This document shows positions 55,009 through 64,000 of a stretch of DNA of 64,000 bases, piece after piece. How positions within the stretch are numbered: position 1 is the stretch's first letter; every line of letters starts with the position of its first letter. Both the position numbers and the translations under genes were made by a program. The DNA is from Xanthoparmelia taractica (lineage: Eukaryota > Ascomycota > Lecanoromycetes > Lecanorales > Parmeliaceae): positions 124,001-188,000 of the forward strand of contig JANQBS010000058.1 of assembly GCA_033085395.1 (NCBI GenBank), written 5' to 3'. Below the pieces are notes generated by a model. It was not told the DNA's origin. It saw only the letters and a list, made by a program, of their open reading frames with translations, and made no database searches.

Positions 55009-55930
55009 ATGGGTGACATGGACTTCTGTGCACAGTCTCCCAACGCAACGATCGGCAGCACAGACATTACCTGGGCGCAAGCAGAATCGAATACCCTCCA
55101 CAACCTCACTGGCACGGTATCATACCTTCGACCCAATACTGCCGGCGCACTTTGCCATGGATTTACACGGTTGCCATCCTCATCGTCCACATTCCTGGGG
55201 TGTTCATTCGCGTCGTACGCTGGGAGGCCGTCCAGTACTGGTGCCTTATCTCCAGCTTCTTTACCCTTATCGTATACATTCAAGCATACATTTCGACGAG
55301 ATTTGATGCAGCCAAGGTTCTTGTCTGGATGCCACTCATCCTTGTTATTGATGCGGGGAGCATGTTGCAGGTGCTCTTTCTCATTATCGAGGCCAAAAAA
55401 GAATCAGTTGGGGACCAAGTCGAGCTCTGCGAACACTGCTCATCCCTGTACTCTTCGTCGAGAGCACAGTCACAGGGATCATCTTTCCTGGCCAATGGCA
55501 GCATCAATGGTTGAAGGGCACAATAGCGGGCATCAGTATCGAGCTGTTCACCGAACTAGTCGATCTACTGATACTAAGCTTAGTGAATGGTAAACGGAAA
55601 ATCTTCCAGGCTGTCAAATTGAAGAGACCCTGGGCTACTATATTCTCAGGACTTATCGTTCTGATAGTCACCTTGATCTATGGCATCAATTACTCCCTGT
55701 ACCTGCCTCCAGGAGTGTCAGAAAGGGTAACGGTGCTGATGGACGCCCAAGGACCAGCATCGTATACAGGGAACATGACAAGCGCAGGACTGAGAGGCAC
55801 TATCATCGGCTGGAATGATGGTCTTTTTGAGAGCTGGAGAGGGTTGTTGTTGAAGGCATTCTCGTGTGTGAATTGTGGGATCCATTACAATGTGGAATTG
55901 GTGAACGATGCAATCGCCTTGCTTTGCTAG
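55009..55930 (+). pseudogene. Integral membrane protein with two apparent 1-nt frameshifts
   Basis: Starts MGDMDFCAQSPNATIGSTDITWAQ...LTGTVSY...PNTAGAL. The next segment, PWIYTVAILIVHIPGVFIRVVRW, AYISTRFDAAKVLVW and LLVID-like AGSMLQVLFLIIEAKK, lies one frame over (break near 55155). A second break near 55430 leads to LLIPVLFVESTVTGIIFP and GISIELFTELVDLLILSLVN, then FSGLIVLIVTLIYGINYSLYL, ending at 55930. At least five membrane helices result. Neither break has usable splice sites. I recall uncharacterised fungal membrane proteins with the WEAVQYWC motif seen here, but no function. Decay is likelier than error given the clean PTR2 gene next door. Confidence 0.65.
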
Positions 55931-57207
55931 TGTCAAATTGCCGTCTCAAATATCTGAGGGTGAAGGAGAGGCAAGTGATCTACAATACAGTGTAGCTATC
56001 CCATGTACACTGTCGATGTCAGTGCCTGAAAAACAACATCAACGGCGCACCTCAATATTGCCTTGCTTCCGACACCCAATGCTTAGCTCCCCACACTTCT
56101 GGTCCGCCGTCTTTCTACCCCACTCAGAACATTGTTGTCGAGGTGATTCTCTGTCCTCCAGCACTCACCTTGCTGAAATCCGGTTCCACAATGCGATCTT
56201 ATCATCATCATCGATCTTACTTCCAAGTTTTTTGTCGCTTCATCTCATGAGGACCCCTTCCCCCAGACCGCAGGAATATTGTATAACATAGAGCAGGAAG
56301 GAGATTACCGAGGCCTCTCTCATATTGCGTACGAGGTGGGAGCCGCGGAGATTTCGGCCTCGGTGAGCTTGCGAAGCAGGCTCGCAGCTGTAAGTTGGAA
56401 GCGCGTTAAAAAGCTCTTCAATACCTTTTTGGAGGAGTATTGAGGTATTGTTTTTTTATAGATAGCCCTAACCCTAGCCCTAGGCTTCATCCACCTAGGC
56501 CTAGCTCAAATTATTGCTTACATCGACCATCCACCCTGCACAGTGAGCTTTACGTGTCATCGTCCTTAGCGGGCAAAAGCCAATGGACTCCGTTCATCAA
56601 TACGAAGGCATGCATATCACCCTAGTCATGGGAATTCAATAACGCATTCCTGTCCCTGAAGTCAATAACGAGGCGCCTCGAGCGACTGGACAAAAACACC
56701 ACAATGGTCGCTATTTCCACCTGTTCCTCAACGAACAGTGACATCGAAAGCATGTCCGCTAGAATATAACGGAGAAGAGGCTGGTCACATCAGTGCAGCT
56801 AGCGGGTGGTCGTGGATCACAGCCCGTACGTGAGTGGGTACTAGAATCTTTGACAGTGGATTCTGACGGGCATCTCCTTTTCATCTAGGCTATGGCTCCC
56901 CCCAATCGAGACACTGTTGAAGAAGATGTTTTGGAAGAGGAAATTGCGGGGGTGGTGGGAGGCCTTTTAGATGCAGGTGTGATATTCTTCGCAGCGATAT
57001 TCGACTTGCGCTCATCCATTCTAAGACTGTGACAGTCACGACGACGATGCAGAGATTCCAACAGCCTTTCCAATTCTGCCTGAAAGGCTTTGGCAAGAAA
57101 TACCATTACATACAGCGGCGAAGTCCATCTCAAAAAGACTTGTCTCTTGGCAAAAAAGAGCTCTCGATAGTCTCTTGCCATCGTCGTTCGAGTACACACC
57201 CATCGAG
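55931..57207. other. Intergenic region upstream of ptr2
   Basis: 1.3 kb with no supported gene. A brief CCCTAA/CCCTAG triplet occurs at 56465-56483. Minus-strand frames at 56885-57199 are unsupported. The right end should contain the ptr2 promoter. Confidence 0.4.
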
Positions 57208-59441
57208 ATGAGTGACCGTAGCTTAGGGCCGGCAGAGTTTCATTCCAATAAGCTCCAAGGTGACAAAACGTCCACGCATGGCATGGCTGGTGGTAGCAGA
57301 GTTGCAGGCGCCGAGAGTGAGGCTACGAACCCAAAGTCCACCGGCATCGTGGGGAAAGACGAGGCTAGTCAATATTCTGCGAGCAATATTGTATCTTTCG
57401 AAGGTGACGAGCCTACCGAAGAAGAGTTAGCGACCCTGAGAAGAGTCGCAGATCATTTGCCGTTGTCCGCTTTTATCGTAGCGCTGGTCGAATTGTGTGA
57501 ACGATTCACATACTACGGTCTCTCCGGCCCGTTCCAGAATTACATTCAGTACCACCCTCACGATACACCAGTTCGCGGAGGAATTGGTACGAATCTCTAA
57601 TCGCTCATCATACAAGAGGATTCAGGAACTAAACACTCACAGGCTTGGGTCAAACTGGAGCGACTGGTCTGACCAATTGTAGGTATCGCATGGCCAATGC
57701 TGTAAAGATATGGCTAACGGAGAACATTTTCAGTCTTCCAGTTCTGGTGCTATGTACGGTCTCAATGAAATTTTCTGCCGGCTGATACTGACAATCTTTG
57801 AGGGGACACCGATTCTTGGTGCAATCGTTTCGGATCAGTACCTCGGCAAATACAAGACAATCCTGTACTCGGCCTTCATCTATGTGGTTGGAGTGTTCAT
57901 ACTGTTTTGCACCTCCCTACCCTGGGCCATCGAGCACGGCGCAGCCTTGGGTGGCTTAATTGCAGCAATGGTAGAATCTCTCACATGTGGCTCTCCATAA
58001 TAAACGCTGATATTGGATGAGATTGGTAGGCAATCATCGGATTAGGTACTGGCGGCATCAAGTCAAACGTGAGTCCTTTGGTTGCAGAACAGTACCGCCA
58101 AACCAAAATGACTATCCGGGTCTTGAAGAGTGGTGAGAGAGTAATCGTCGACCCTGTGATTACTATCCAGCGTATTTACATGGTGGGTCTGCCAACACAT
58201 CTCTCAATATGTCGTAATCTAAAGTTAAAGCCAAGGTCTTCTATCTCTGCATCAACCTGGGCTGTCTATCCCCTATTGCGACCACAGAAATGGAACAATC
58301 GACAGGATTCTGGACAGCTTATCTTCTCTGTCTCTGCTTTTTTATCCTTGGAATTGCCATTTTGATCGCAGGGAAGAGACACTACGTAGTCCATCCTCCC
58401 AAGGGTTCGATAATTATCAATGCGTTCAGAGCTACGTGGATTGGCTTGAGAAACGGAGGTAACATGGGTAAGTCGACCACTGCCGCCGCGGCAGCATCTC
58501 TTCTTCATCCGTTGCTGATAACACCGCAGAGGCCGCAAAACCCTCATACCAAGATGAGCGCGGACGCAAGTACATAACGTCATGGGACGATACTTACATA
58601 GATGAGCTCAAGCGTGGGCTTGCGGCATGCCGCGTCTTCCTCTTTTACCCAATATACTGGGTGGCGTACTCGCAAATGCTGAATAATTTTATCTCACAAG
58701 GTGGGTACTCCATTGATGAAGTAAAGGGCCTTGTTAAAATTGATACCAGCTGGTACCATGCAACTCCATGGTATTCCCAATGATATCATGCAGAATATTG
58801 ACCCTCTAACGCTCATCTTTCTAATACCCATCTTCGACCGCTTTCTCTATCCCGGCCTTCGCAAGATTGGTGTACCCTTCCGACCGATTACTCGCATTAC
58901 ATGGGGCTTCGTCTTCGGTGCAGTCGCCATGGCGTACGCAGCCATTGTACAGCATTTGATCTATTCATCCCCACCATGCTACAGTGCTCCGCTTGCTTGC
59001 AACACTTCCCACTTACCTAATGAGGTTCACGTAGCGGTGCAAACGCCAGCGTACTTCTTCATGGCTATATCAGAAATCTTCGCCAGCATCACTGGATTGG
59101 AATACGCTTACACTAAAGCTCCACCATCCTTGAAGTCGTTTGTCATGTCCATCTTCCTCCTGCAGTCCGCATTCGGATCTGCGCTTGGAGTAGCACTTGC
59201 ACCGGTCGCTAAGGACCCGAGGTTGGTGTATATGTATACTGGCCTTTGCATCACTACTGCCGTAGCCGCTGGGCTCTTCTGGGGTTGTTTCAGGCATCTG
59301 AATGCCACCGAGGAATCGATGAACGCGCTCAAAAATAAAGGTGAAAGGGCCGTTGGTGTCGCCCAGACTGACGCCCCAGGAGCTCTGGGCCACAGTATCG
59401 AGGGTAGGGACAGAAATGCTACCCGTGAGACCGAAGTTTGA
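57208..59441 (+). CDS. ptr2: PTR2 / POT family di- and tripeptide transporter
   Basis: A proton-coupled peptide importer at the plasma membrane. Eight exons (57208..57586, 57643..57678, 57734..57753, 57803..57970, 58030..58182, 58236..58467, 58530..58700, 58750..59441) total 1851 nt, 616 aa, in phase. Motifs: ELCERFTYYGLSGPFQNYIQ in helix 1 (the ExxERFxYY proton/substrate signature), GLGQTGATGLTN, FFQFWCY, the PTR2 signature DQYLGKYKTI, GLGTGGIKSNVSPLVAEQY, and the late FFMAISEIFASITGLEYAYT (second POT signature). Exons of 36 and 20 nt are unusually small. The start ATG (MSDRSLGPAEFHSN) precedes a long hydrophilic N-terminus typical of fungal members; the frame extends upstream only to a TTG. 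Confidence 0.94.
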
Positions 59442-60483
59442 GATTCCATATAGAGTTAGTGTTTTTGTGATAAAGGAGATTTGTAGGAGAGAAAGACGGG
59501 GACTTGAAGGAAAGAGGAAGGAAAGAGGTCATCTGGTGAACTGGATAACGCCGATGCTGTAAGAATATCGGAGAATAAGAGAGATCGTAGGAGGAATTTT
59601 ATAGAATAAACAACCATTACAGGAAGTTCCTATCACTAAGAATCCCAGTATAACTTCTAGGCTCTACCCAACGCCAACCCTGACTAGAGAGTATTCTCTC
59701 GAACTGACCCGGCTCAAAGCTCAAAGGAATCGGGCAAAGGATTCAGACCAACTTCAAAAGTTTCTTCGCTACTTCCAGTATCTGGCTAGCTGGCTTCAGC
59801 TCAGGCACAGGAGGATTCGAAAGCATTCGGAAGCAGCAGAAGATGCGAAGTTGCCTACATGGACGCAGAGAAAGCCGTGCACTGGAGCTTGGGCCTTCCA
59901 GAATGAATATTATATCGATTCGGTACCCGAGAATCGCATTATAGAAGAGGGAAATGAAGCCATACATAATCCAAAGGGGAGCATGTGACTAATATAGATT
60001 TAGAACAAGCATATCATGTGTAGATGTAGAAGTTTATGTCGAGCAGTTGTTGCAGTTGTGTTGGCGCAATGGCTCGGTATATATGTCTTTATTATCTGAA
60101 AAGTTGAGTAAAGAAAATCCATTACTATTCATTAAGGAACCTCACAGTAGACTGTATTATGCAACCTCGTACCTAGAAAATTATAATTGATGTAGAAACG
60201 TGAAGTGATGACGCTACAAGTAGAGAGCGAAGATTGGCCACAGAGTCTGACAGCTTCCAATTGCTGCAAGCCTCGCAGATCCTCGTCATTGTTGACTCGG
60301 ATCCACCTTGGCCCAATTTTGTTTTTCAATAACTACCGGTCAATGAACCATAACGATTACACCTCATCACGCCAGCTTTAACAATCTAATCTCCCTCAAC
60401 ACGAGAGCATGTATAAGCAGATAGATACCACCGCCTACTAAACCTCGCCCACGCAGCGGCAGCAGTCAGCCTCATCCTCCACC
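59442..60483. other. Intergenic region, ptr2 3' flank and atg17 promoter
   Basis: 1 kb. One minus-strand frame (59743-59967) lacks support. It is pyrimidine-rich just before the atg17 start, which sits in a good initiation context (CCACCATGG). Confidence 0.4.
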
Positions 60484-61989
60484 ATGGCCTCCTCAACCTC
60501 CTCCCTCCAACCGCCCTCTCCCCCTCCCGGCCCCAACGATCCCACCGCCGTCGCAACCTCCTCCTCCTCCTCCTCCTCACCCCTAGAAACACTAATCCCG
60601 CACCTCCTCGCCTCCAAGCGCTCCCTCTCCTCCATAACCCACGTCTGGCGCGCCAACGAACTCTGCACCTCCACCCGCGCCTCCCTCGAAAAAGCCACAA
60701 TTACCACCGCCCGCACCTCCTTCCTCCGCAGCGGTATCACGTCCCAGCTCGCGGTGCTGCAGCAGGTGCAGCGGAACACGGAGGCGACGGCTCAGCGCGG
60801 CAAGGCGGAGTTTGAGGCCGTGGTTAGGGATTTGGATGATGCGGATATGAGGTTGCGGGATACGCTTGCGAAGTTGCGGGGGACGATTGTGGAGGCTGGG
60901 TTGAGGCCGGGGGATGAGGGGGAGAGGAGGAGTTTGTTGGATTTTATGAATGAGGAAGGGGTGGAGGGGTTGGTGGGGGTGATTAAGGAGGGGCTTGAGG
61001 GGGCGGGGCGGGGGATGAGGGCGTTTGAGGAGGGGAATAGGGGGTTTGGGGAGGAGGTGGAGGGTGTGAGGAGATTGATACATGGGGACGGGGTGAAGGG
61101 AGGTAGTGGTGAGATGGGTAGTGCAGATCAAGGGCGTGGAGAGCAGGGCGTCGAAGGGTCACCTATACCACAGATACTACACGACATGGAAGATCATGCG
61201 AGAGAAATGGCAACGAATTTGGAAAGCCTTGTAAGCCATTACGACCTTTGTGTTACGGCTATCAAACAAATGGATGGAGGGGGTGATGCTTTCTCGAAGA
61301 TTGCTGGGGATCTGCCTGAAGGGGTCGACATCGAGCAGGACGCGGGAGGAGTGCCCCCTGAGCCTATGAGCGATCATGATAGAATGGAGATGATGAAGGT
61401 GCTCGAGGAAGACGCGGGGCAAGTAGAGGATGTGGTGATGGAGATTCGAGATCACATCGCCGAGATGGAGAGCCTTCATTCGCGCGTCGAAATGCATACC
61501 GACCATCTTGCTTCGGAGCACGCGAATACGACTGCTGCATTTAGGATGCTCGAAGACTTGGGCCAAAAACTACCTGGACACATCACAAGAACCCAGATGT
61601 TCCTGATGCGCTGGGACGAAGACAAAGCGGCAATCGATGAGCGCTTGGAGGAGCTTGAAGGTTTGACAGAATTTTTTCATGGCTTCTTGAGAGCTTATGA
61701 TAATCTGCTGATAGAAATCGGAAGACGGAAAGATCAAGAGCTAGAGGTTGACCAGGTTGTCCAGGAAGCTAGAAATCGACTTGAAAAGCTTTACAAAGAC
61801 GAGGTGGAAGAGCGCGAGATTTTCAAGACGGAGCATGGCGAGTTCCTTCCTGTTGATATCTGGCCTGGTCTCAGGGACAGGCCGTTAAGGTATTCGATAT
61901 CTTCTATTGATGACCAGGCGTCGCGGGTACCGGACATTTCAAAGTCTGTGATCCATCGCGCCATACAGCGCGTACATGGCAAGCGGTGA
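60484..61989 (+). CDS. atg17: Autophagy scaffold Atg17
   Basis: Scaffold of the Atg1 complex that organises the phagophore assembly site. A single exon of 501 aa. After a Ser/Pro-rich N-terminus comes LETLIPHLLASKRSLSSITHVWRANELC, the usual Atg17 opening, then long amphipathic helices rich in Glu/Arg (EATAQRGKAEFEAVV, DLDDADMRLRDTLAKLR), a Gly-rich insert around residues 180-220, LVSHYDLCVTAIKQ, and the conserved C-terminal block EFFHGFLRAYDNLLIEIGRR with FKTEHGEFLPVDIWPGL. The predicted mostly coiled-coil structure fits the crescent-shaped family. No signal or membrane segment. It is convergent with rio1. Confidence 0.92.
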   Translation: MASSTSSLQPPSPPPGPNDPTAVATSSSSSSSPLETLIPHLLASKRSLSSITHVWRANELCTSTRASLEKATITTARTSFLRSGITSQLAVLQQVQRNTEATAQRGKAEFEAVVRDLDDADMRLRDTLAKLRGTIVEAGLRPGDEGERRSLLDFMNEEGVEGLVGVIKEGLEGAGRGMRAFEEGNRGFGEEVEGVRRLIHGDGVKGGSGEMGSADQGRGEQGVEGSPIPQILHDMEDHAREMATNLESLVSHYDLCVTAIKQMDGGGDAFSKIAGDLPEGVDIEQDAGGVPPEPMSDHDRMEMMKVLEEDAGQVEDVVMEIRDHIAEMESLHSRVEMHTDHLASEHANTTAAFRMLEDLGQKLPGHITRTQMFLMRWDEDKAAIDERLEELEGLTEFFHGFLRAYDNLLIEIGRRKDQELEVDQVVQEARNRLEKLYKDEVEEREIFKTEHGEFLPVDIWPGLRDRPLRYSISSIDDQASRVPDISKSVIHRAIQRVHGKR

Positions 61990-62339
61990 AGCTTCCAGTC
62001 ATCATTTTAGGACATCGTTGTCCTGAATTTGGGATCTAGGAGTCATCTGCATAGCGAGTTATTAGCGAGGCCATTGCATTGTAGGCTGGTGGCATAGCGA
62101 TTGGAAACAGAAGATTTCTCAGTGCTCTCTTTTTTCTGCATCGACACCATTGAAGGTCTCGATCCTCTATTTCACCTTGCAAATAATGCTCCTGTGCGAG
62201 CAAGGAACGCTACATCAGCAGGTGGAGGAAGTAAGTTCAAGTGTGGTGTGGTTCGTCATTGAAACAACCGTAATCGAGACTTCATTCTCTACATACCTTG
62301 GATTGCCCTGAGGGCTATATTCTTGTCCTGAAATGAATC
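61990..62339. other. Convergent intergenic region
   Basis: 350 bp between the stops of atg17 and rio1. It should hold both 3' UTRs. Nothing else is seen. Confidence 0.4.
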
Positions 62340-64000
62340 TCAATGCTTACGTCGCGTGGAACCGCTGATCATTTGCTTCTTCACTTTCTTCGGAATCTTC
62401 TTCTCCCGCTGTTCCTTTTTCTCCTCCTTCACTTGCTTTTTGTGTTCCTTTTTAGCATCTTTGTCCTCGAAGCGCTTCCCACGAGGTGCTTTTTTCGCGA
62501 AAGGGTCATTGTCACCCTCACCCTCGTCGTTTGAGGTATCCTGGCTATCACCCTCCACAGCGCTGGCAGATTCTCCTTCGTCGGCCACTGGCACCTCGGG
62601 TGCTAGCTTTTCTGCCAGTAAATCACGGTAGACAAGATTGTCCTGGCCACCCTTTGCGACCTCTCCCACGTCTCTCTCGACATCGTATACCTGCTCAAGA
62701 GTCTGTGGGATGTACTGATTGCGAAACACCTCGGTCTCAACTTCGGCAGTTGCACTGTCCTCTTCAACCTCTTCGATCCTATTGTCGAACAACGCCTGTA
62801 ACGCGGTGGCCATGTCCTCTGTAGCCGTACTACCTTGGGTATCAACGACAAACCCAAAAGTAGTCTTCTCCGAAAGCACATCGACACCCTTTCGGCGAAA
62901 GAACTCACTAACGTTCTTAATGTCCATTCGCAAAAATTCAAGACTTCGTGGATGATCATGCTCCACGCTTTGGCTTACATCAATAAGCCATAACTTGTCG
63001 TTGTGGTATAGAATATTGTATTCGCTCAAGTCAGCATGAACCAACCTGCAGGTCTGATAGAGAATGCGCATGTATCCCAGGATTTGCAGATACAGCAACT
63101 TCCACCTTGTTTCAATGTCGCTGCCTACCAGCTCGACGTCTTTCAGTCTCGGCGCTGGAACTCCTTTCTTGTCACCTAAAAATCCCATGACAAGGACATG
63201 GAGGCGTAGCTGCACTGGCTCCGGGCATGGGATCCCTGATGCATATATCCTCTTCAGATTCCTCATCTCCTTTTCTGCCCAGACCTTGACCATGGCTCGA
63301 TTATTGCTCTTGCTGTAGCCTTGTCTGAATCTATACTCTCCAGTGACATATTTATCACGGTCTTTGAAAACCAGTATGCTGGTCTTATATACCTTGATTG
63401 CTCGGTGCAAAGGAGCTACATCGGCCTCCAAGCCATCCTCTTGCGGTATGGAAAGAGCATGGTAGACGTTGGCCTCCTTGCCGGTGGATAAGCATCCATT
63501 GACTTCAGATATAACATTACGGTTGATCATCTGAAGTAGTATCATTCGAGTACGCGGATCTAAAACTTGCTCACTGGTTGCACGATCGCTCTTGTCTGCG
63601 ACTCTGTCATGTTTGCCCCCAAGACCCGATTGCCGGTCATCTAGCTTCAGCTTTCCAGCATGTCTGGAAAGCGATGTGACCTGATCGTCTATAGATGCAA
63701 GCGTATTAGCGGTGGGCTTCTGAGGATTGGCTTTGGGGAAGTTCGTTTTGGAGGCATTTGGATCCGATGATACTTCTTTGAGCCGACGCTGTCTGTTGTA
63801 GGTCTTTGTATAGTCCGATGAATTGTATGATGCGTAGTCCTCGTCATCTAAGTCTTCACCTGCAAATATGTCCTCGTAGTCCTCATCCAGGTCTTCTTGA
63901 TGCTCGTCTTCCTCCGTTGCAATAACCGGCTCCGCTGTTGCACTGGTACTGTTTGCGTAACCTTGGCCGGGTATGAACGTGTGTGTTGGCTGTTGACCCC
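62340..64000 (-). CDS. rio1: Rio1 atypical serine/threonine kinase, 5' end beyond right edge
   Basis: A cytosolic ATPase-kinase needed for final 18S rRNA maturation in pre-40S subunits. The frame is open without interruption from the right edge to 62340, about 553 codons, so the true start lies outside the window. An acidic N-terminal part is followed by DRATSEQVLDPRTRMILLQM, the nucleotide loop STGKEANVYHA, the Lys of AIKVYKTS, a flexible-loop region (KDRDKYVTGEYRFRQGY), the catalytic HADLSEYNILY and metal-binding LIDVSQSVEHDHP. A highly charged C-terminal tail ends in STRRKH. A gtaagc right before the stop could be a donor, but no better ending is visible. Confidence 0.95.
   Translation of the reverse strand, partial: GQQPTHTFIPGQGYANSTSATAEPVIATEEDEHQEDLDEDYEDIFAGEDLDDEDYASYNSSDYTKTYNRQRRLKEVSSDPNASKTNFPKANPQKPTANTLASIDDQVTSLSRHAGKLKLDDRQSGLGGKHDRVADKSDRATSEQVLDPRTRMILLQMINRNVISEVNGCLSTGKEANVYHALSIPQEDGLEADVAPLHRAIKVYKTSILVFKDRDKYVTGEYRFRQGYSKSNNRAMVKVWAEKEMRNLKRIYASGIPCPEPVQLRLHVLVMGFLGDKKGVPAPRLKDVELVGSDIETRWKLLYLQILGYMRILYQTCRLVHADLSEYNILYHNDKLWLIDVSQSVEHDHPRSLEFLRMDIKNVSEFFRRKGVDVLSEKTTFGFVVDTQGSTATEDMATALQALFDNRIEEVEEDSATAEVETEVFRNQYIPQTLEQVYDVERDVGEVAKGGQDNLVYRDLLAEKLAPEVPVADEGESASAVEGDSQDTSNDEGEGDNDPFAKKAPRGKRFEDKDAKKEHKKQVKEEKKEQREKKIPKKVKKQMISGSTRRKH

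Noticed and set aside
56465..56483. Interstitial telomere-like CCCTAA/CCCTAG run
   Set aside because: Only about three imperfect units; too short to claim a telomeric relic.

Overview
The window comes from the nuclear genome of a filamentous ascomycete (Pezizomycotina). Most genes carry short introns of roughly 40-120 nt with GT..AG ends. Several families are diagnostic of moulds: a sconB/scon-2 type F-box/WD40 protein, a Cdc27/BimA subunit, Atg17, Snd3, a DUF2855 protein, a SAT4/rhodopsin-domain membrane protein and a Zn2Cys6 factor. Species cannot be fixed from sequence alone. I rebuilt the exons by hand from splice signals, reading-frame phase and family knowledge; nothing was checked against RNA or a database.

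Layout. 0-27 kb is a dense conserved block: tafazzin (cut by the left edge), a NOSIP-like ubiquitin-ligase protein, an orphan repeat-bearing gene, a DUF3605 protein, an acylglycerol-phosphate acyltransferase, Cdc27/Apc3, Snd3, cytochrome b5 reductase, the six-exon acetyl-CoA carboxylase gene and the sulfur-regulatory F-box/WD40 protein. 29-42 kb is an accessory island that looks like a dying secondary-metabolite cluster: an MFS transporter with one missing base, a Zn2Cys6 regulator with frame lesions, a polytopic membrane protein split by a hAT element, an intact DUF2855 gene, and the last ~75 codons of a polyketide synthase (the acyl-carrier end) with no PKS body. Three TIR elements with clear 8-bp target duplications sit in this island. 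45-59 kb holds a Rossmann-fold NAD(P)-binding protein, a second MFS transporter, a rhodopsin-domain membrane protein, a frameshifted membrane protein and a PTR2 peptide transporter. 60-64 kb returns to conserved genes, Atg17 and Rio1 (cut by the right edge).

How the genes fit together. Lipid metabolism is well represented on the left (ACC1, SLC1-type acyltransferase, tafazzin, cytochrome b5 reductase), but the genes are separated and divergently or convergently arranged, so I read this as chance synteny. The cluster-like island is the one place where neighbours plausibly shared a pathway. Its decay is not easily blamed on sequencing: the long conserved genes (ACC1 6.9 kb coding, Cdc27 2.5 kb, PTR2 1.85 kb) rebuild without one frame error, while lesions are concentrated in accessory genes.
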